Made by a program: the position numbers and the translations under genes. The notes under the pieces are model-generated. The model was not told where the DNA came from and searched no databases. It saw only the letters and a program-made list of their open reading frames with translations. Shown piece by piece: positions 59,965-64,000 of a stretch of DNA of 64,000 nucleotides. The stretch's first letter is position 1, and each line of letters starts with the position of its first letter. Source of the DNA: Chaetomium olivaceum (taxonomy: Eukaryota; Ascomycota; Sordariomycetes; Sordariales; Chaetomiaceae); NCBI GenBank assembly GCA_039881045.1, contig JAYWVB010000034.1, positions 297,369-361,368 on the forward strand, read 5' to 3'.

Positions 59965-61221
59965 TATTAACGTTGTAAGCCCACCTTGCGGCGGTGGAAA
60001 AGAAAATGAAGACCCAGAGCTACGCACTGTCGAGAATAGCGGCGAAAACGTGGGGACCAGGGCTAGCCAAAGCGCGAGAAGTGTACACAAAGTGCATCCG
60101 GTCAGCGCTGGCCTATGGCGCATCGTCGTTCCACATCCCCACGGACGTGGAAGGCGAGCCGGTAAGGAAAGGCATCACCGGGGCCCTCGGGAAGGTCCAG
60201 AACAAAAGCTTGCGGATTGTGGCGGGAGCCTTCAAAGCCACTCCCATTCGCAACCTCGAGACGGAGACGTGGGTGCCACCGTTAGACCTGTATTTCAACA
60301 AACGGCTTGCAGACTTTGAAACCAGACTCCAGCGAACCGACCTGGACGACGGCCAGGGCGGCAAGAGGACCGCAGGGGGATCATTCTCACTGCCTGTCGC
60401 AAGATACAGCAGAGGCTCCGCCCGAGGAGCGGCAACAGGGGCCGGCCGCGAACCGTGGGACTGCAGGAGCCCACGGCAGTGGAGAAAGCCGCGAGCACGA
60501 TCGCGCGCTGGACGGGGGGAGCCGCAGACACGGACAGTGTGGTAGAGGACGCCTGGAGAGCGAGGTGGCTGAAGGAAGGAGACGGCAGAGCAGTCATCAG
60601 ACCGGCGGACGACCTTGACCATCAGCGGGAGACGCTGTTCCGGGACGAAACCCTAAGACGACACGACGGCCTGAGCAAGGCGAAGAGCTCTCTGCTGGTC
60701 CAGATCCGGACAGGGGCAGTAGGCCTACGGGACTTTCTGTTTACACGGGGAGTCCCAGAGGTCCTAACGCCCGCCTGCCAGTGCGGCGAGGGACGGGAGA
60801 CTGCCGAACACCTGGTGGTGTGGTGTTTGGCTCCACCGCTGACTCGAAGATGGGAGAGAACTGATATTCGAACGCGACGGGACTTTTACTCTGTTCTACA
60901 CGGTATTGATCCTACATCGGCACGGCTCGCGGGGAGGGTCCTGGAATGGCTAATGGACTCAGGGAGGCTGATGATGTTCAGTTTGGCCAGGAGGCTTGAG
61001 CTGGAAGCGGCGGCCTAGCACGCACCTCCCTCGGAGGCCAGGAGGCCTCCTCTCTTTGTATACGCAGGCTCACGCACATGTACTTTCCTTAACTGTCGGT
61101 ATGGGTTTTTCATCCGGCCCGCGAGGGCGCGGTTTTCCTGTACATTAAATAGCTGAGGGTCCGGCACGCCTTAGGGCATAGCGGAGTATGAATAATAATA
61201 TAATATTAACGTTGTAAGCCC
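59965..61221 (+). mobile_element. 5'-truncated LINE (Tad-like non-LTR retrotransposon) with 18-bp target-site duplication
   Basis: The coding remnant (about 59994-61018) has the post-RT and C-terminal parts of a fungal LINE: LSRIAAKTWGPGLAKAREVY, KVQNKSLRIVAGAFKATPI, SLLVQIRTGAVGLRDFLFTR and CQCGEGRETAEHLVVWC. The reverse-transcriptase catalytic part is absent, so it cannot move by itself. The frame changes near 60377-60381. The 3' end at about 61188-61203 is AAT-rich, as in elements with simple-repeat tails. The sequence TATTAACGTTGTAAGCCC flanks it exactly at 59965-59982 and 61204-61221. This marks a target-primed insertion with 5' truncation, in the plus orientation. The duplication is perfect, which suggests a fairly recent insertion. 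Confidence 0.85.
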
Positions 61222-61803
61222 CTGCTATTCTGAGTTTGACAAGAATGCTGAGAGTGACCGGAGGATGATAGATCATAGACCATGGGCAAGGGTTATCGTT
61301 CAGTGTTCTTAGTGAACCTTCCCCTTTCCAGACAAGCCTTACTCTTCCAGGGCAAGCCCACATATGCCATTTATGTACAAAGATGTCTACAAAAGTGCCT
61401 ACGGGCATAGATCTTTGCCCTTATCGAGGACTAGTAGGAGTCAGCGGGAACGGGCATCTCTCGGCCTGCCCCCTTAGACAGGGCAGCAGGCGCTGTCCAC
61501 GAGTTAGACAAGCAGTGGACATGCAGTAATCAAGAGGACAACCGGGAAACAGCTTATCAAGAAACTTGAAGCCTTATTCTAGCTATTGGAAGGCACGCGT
61601 ATGCCAGTTTCAGCCAGCACGTGTGCCTTTGGCGCATTGAGTCTCCAAAACGCGTCCCCCCCCACCCGATTCGTCTCAACCCAGTCATAGGAATCTGATT
61701 TGGCACTGGGCACTTTTATTTAAACTTGAATCTTTTCTACTTTCTCGACTTCCCAACTCCCAACCACCGACCCCTCGGCAGAACCACCTCTCTGCCCGCC
61801 ACG
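61222..61803. other. Intergenic region, no gene seen
   Basis: It lies between the LINE and the partial gene at the right edge. It includes the promoter of that gene. Confidence 0.5.
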
Positions 61804-64000
61804 ATGGAGGACCGCCGGCGCCTCGCAGCGCCCGAGTTGACCCAATGGGTCAAAAAAATAAAAAACAAGATGATCAGTCTTCCCCCGATGGGGGACTGGC
61901 AAGACCCGCGGGCGGACTTCCGCCACGGTTACGTCCTGCGCCTCCGGCTCTCTCGCCATGAGCGAGAGATGCTGGAGGTTGCAGCAGCCGACGAGGATGG
62001 CGCCTCTTCTCCCCTCCCCGTCGCCGGCCAGCCAGGGCTGGCAAAGCAGGTCGCTGTCCTGCTCTTCCTTCGGTGGTATGTATCAACTCCCTCGAGCATG
62101 TTTACTTACACCCAGATATTCCCCATCCCCAGTCCCAGCCTATTCACTTGCCTGTTTGAGCTGCACTTGATGGGGGTTGTTCCTGAGTGCTCCGCGCGAC
62201 CAATGACACGACTGTCTGCTTGGTCTGTCCTTGTTGACTTGTGCTGACCCTCGAGGGGCACCTCCGTCGATGCGAAAACTCTGACGAGGGGCAAGGCGAG
62301 GGGTAGTGCAGCCATTCTCTCTTCCCCTCTCTTGTTCTGCCTTCCTTTTGCAATCTTTCAAAGAACTGAAAGGTCCCAAGAACTGTCTTGCAAAATTCAG
62401 TTCTTGGGCAAACCTCTCAGGTCCGCAATGGGGCAGTCACAAACTGGCCTCATGAATCACAATTCACAAGCAGGATTGGATCACTCCCCATTGAGCAGGC
62501 TCTTTGAGCACTGCGATCTGGGGAGTGATTTTTTCCTGTTTGTTGAAATGCGATTTGATCTTGCAAGTTCATCACAAAGCCGCTTTTCTCAATCTTTGGG
62601 GATAGATTTGCTGACAACTTCAACACCGATTAGGTCCTTCGCCCACCACACCCTACGAGAGCTGCTTTGCCAGCTGGGGGAGGCGGAGGCCGACTCGGAC
62701 AACGACTCGAGCGAGTTCGGCGACGGGACCAACTCGGAAACGTCGTGGGGCTGGCACGACGCCGCCAAAAAGAGCGTGGCAGAGCAAGGGTACCAGTCTG
62801 CCCTCCTCAAGTCGTTTGCTGTCGGGCTCGCCACCCGACTCGATTACGCCCTCCCCTTTGACGCTCGCAGAGAGCGGGTGAAGGAGCTGCTCTCCGACCC
62901 GGAGAACGTGGAGTTCTGGGATACCTACCAGAACTGCCACGGGTCCATGGCCGGTGAGCTGGACAACAACAACCCGGAGAAGTTCGCCGTCGCTCCCATC
63001 CCGGAGGACGAGAAGATTTGGTATGTATCCCTTGAATTTTGTCTGTTTGAGATGAGTGTGATCTTTGAAGAACTGTGGACTGACTTGCTTGACACAGGCT
63101 CGGCCTTGCCCACAAGGTCATCAAGACGCATCATGTCATGCGCAAGTGGTACGTACATCCCGCTCAATTCTGACACCTCGCCGCATGGAAACAGTAAACT
63201 GACATTCCCTTTCCCATTTAGGCCCGGTGTCCACGAAGGTGCGGGCTTTGCCGCTCAGGCCCTGAGAATCCAGGGTCTGGGCCCAGAGTACCCCTTCAAC
63301 GGCACATGGTTCAAGCAGTACCTGGCTGCCATCTCCCAGGCGACGCCGCACAAGGGTAGACCCAACGTCTATGCCTACTGGATCCGCTTCCAAAACGGCA
63401 CAGGACCCGCCGACATCCAAAACATCAGGAACCTTGGACGCTTTCGTCGTTCACCCGATTACCCTGAGTACGAAGAGGACTGGGTGGAGACCGTCTTCGC
63501 CTCGGTTGACGCCGCCGATGTCTGGGATGTCTGGACACTTCTACGCATGATCCAATGCGAGTCAGCGTCCCGAGAAATCACGCCCTTGGAGCATGACCTT
63601 CTGCGCGCGGCACAGCACCAAGCAGTACGTACAGATGTACCACGTATCTGGATGAGACGGTGACTAACATGGATTCGCTACAGGGCCCGCCTGACCTCAT
63701 GAAGGAATGCTCTCCTGCCATTCTCGATCCTAAGGAATATGTGGACATTGCCCGCTACAACTCGCCCGAGTACCAGCTTCGCCCTATCACATCTAAGAGC
63801 ACCAAAACGGAGCTCCTCGAGAAGGCTGGCCTCGACGCGACTGCCAACTGGGATCTTGTGGCTCTGGAGGCGACTAACCAAACCAAACCGTTCAACGACC
63901 AGTTGTGGAGCCTGGGAGGTCACTGCCGCCATATCTTCTACCTCACTGACGACGTGACATCCCGCTACCTTGGCAACAACCGCGACCTGCTTGGTCTCAA
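61804..64000 (+). CDS. Uncharacterised conserved-looking protein, cut by window end
   Basis: Exons are 61804-62075, 62634-63020, 63098-63148, 63222-63624 and 63684 onward. All phases agree. The start is MEDRRRLAAPELTQWVKKIK. Later blocks are WHDAAKKSVAEQGYQSALLK, FAVGLATRLDYALPFDARRE, GLAHKVIKTHHVMRKW, PNVYAYWIRFQNGTGPADIQ, then YNSPEYQLRPITSKSTKTEL. The protein is soluble and helix-rich. I recognise no named domain, but it has a compact, evolutionarily plausible composition. The first intron is 558 bp, far longer than the others. It contains two perfect inverted repeats and an open frame in register with exon 2. An alternative downstream start inside the intron is therefore possible. Confidence 0.7.
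62375..62529. repeat. Two perfect inverted repeats inside a long intron
   Basis: The first pairs CCCAAGAACTG (62375-62385) with CAGTTCTTGGG (62398-62408) around a 12-nt loop. The second pairs ATCACTCCCCA (62480-62490) with TGGGGAGTGAT (62519-62529) around a 28-nt loop. Both could form stem-loops in the pre-mRNA. Confidence 0.65.

Overview
The window is nuclear DNA of a filamentous ascomycete, most likely a Sordariomycete (probably Sordariales). Genes carry short GT-AG introns of about 50-240 bp. Recognisable products are typical of that group: PPG1 phosphatase, RTA1-type and fungal-rhodopsin membrane proteins, a Bqt4-like APSES protein, a Tad-type LINE and NLR proteins. There is no sign of bacterial or organellar sequence. 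All exon models were built by hand from splice sites, phase and recalled family conservation; no similarity search was run.

Layout. 0.6-20.5 kb is mainly housekeeping: an aprataxin-like HIT protein, a Ser/Thr-rich single-pass membrane protein, a large basic disordered protein, kinetochore NUF2, an uncharacterised Pro/Gly-rich protein, the AP-3 beta adaptin and a secreted FAD oxidoreductase. 20.5-28.3 kb is accessory: a secreted SGNH/CE3-like esterase with ten VCBS-type repeats and a seven-helix fungal rhodopsin-domain protein. 29.5-40.4 kb looks like an incompatibility or programmed-cell-death region: a NACHT-ankyrin NLR, a divergently transcribed SesB-like alpha/beta hydrolase, a decayed LRR/F-box-like gene and a possible HeLo-like/pseudokinase protein. 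41.3-59.4 kb returns to conserved genes: zinc-knuckle/RS protein, PPG1, RhoGDI, Bqt4-like, 3-hydroxyisobutyrate dehydrogenase and RTA1-like. A 5'-truncated LINE with an 18-bp target-site duplication lies at 59.97-61.22 kb, and a partial conserved gene runs off the right end.

Main discovery. The NLR and the neighbouring hydrolase share a promoter of about 0.58 kb and appear to be a matched amyloid-signalling pair. A 71-nt first exon places a prion-like motif at the NLR N-terminus. A separate last exon places the matching motif at the hydrolase C-terminus, with 9 of 18 aligned positions identical. This is the layout of fungal NLR/effector pairs such as SBP/PNT1, where an NLR amyloid templates the effector. 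The motif subtype may be new.

Caution on sequence quality. At least eight otherwise well conserved genes, several of them essential, have one- or two-nucleotide frame changes, often in G/C homopolymers. This looks more like an assembly with uncorrected indels than like eight pseudogenes, so proteins crossing those points need correction before use.
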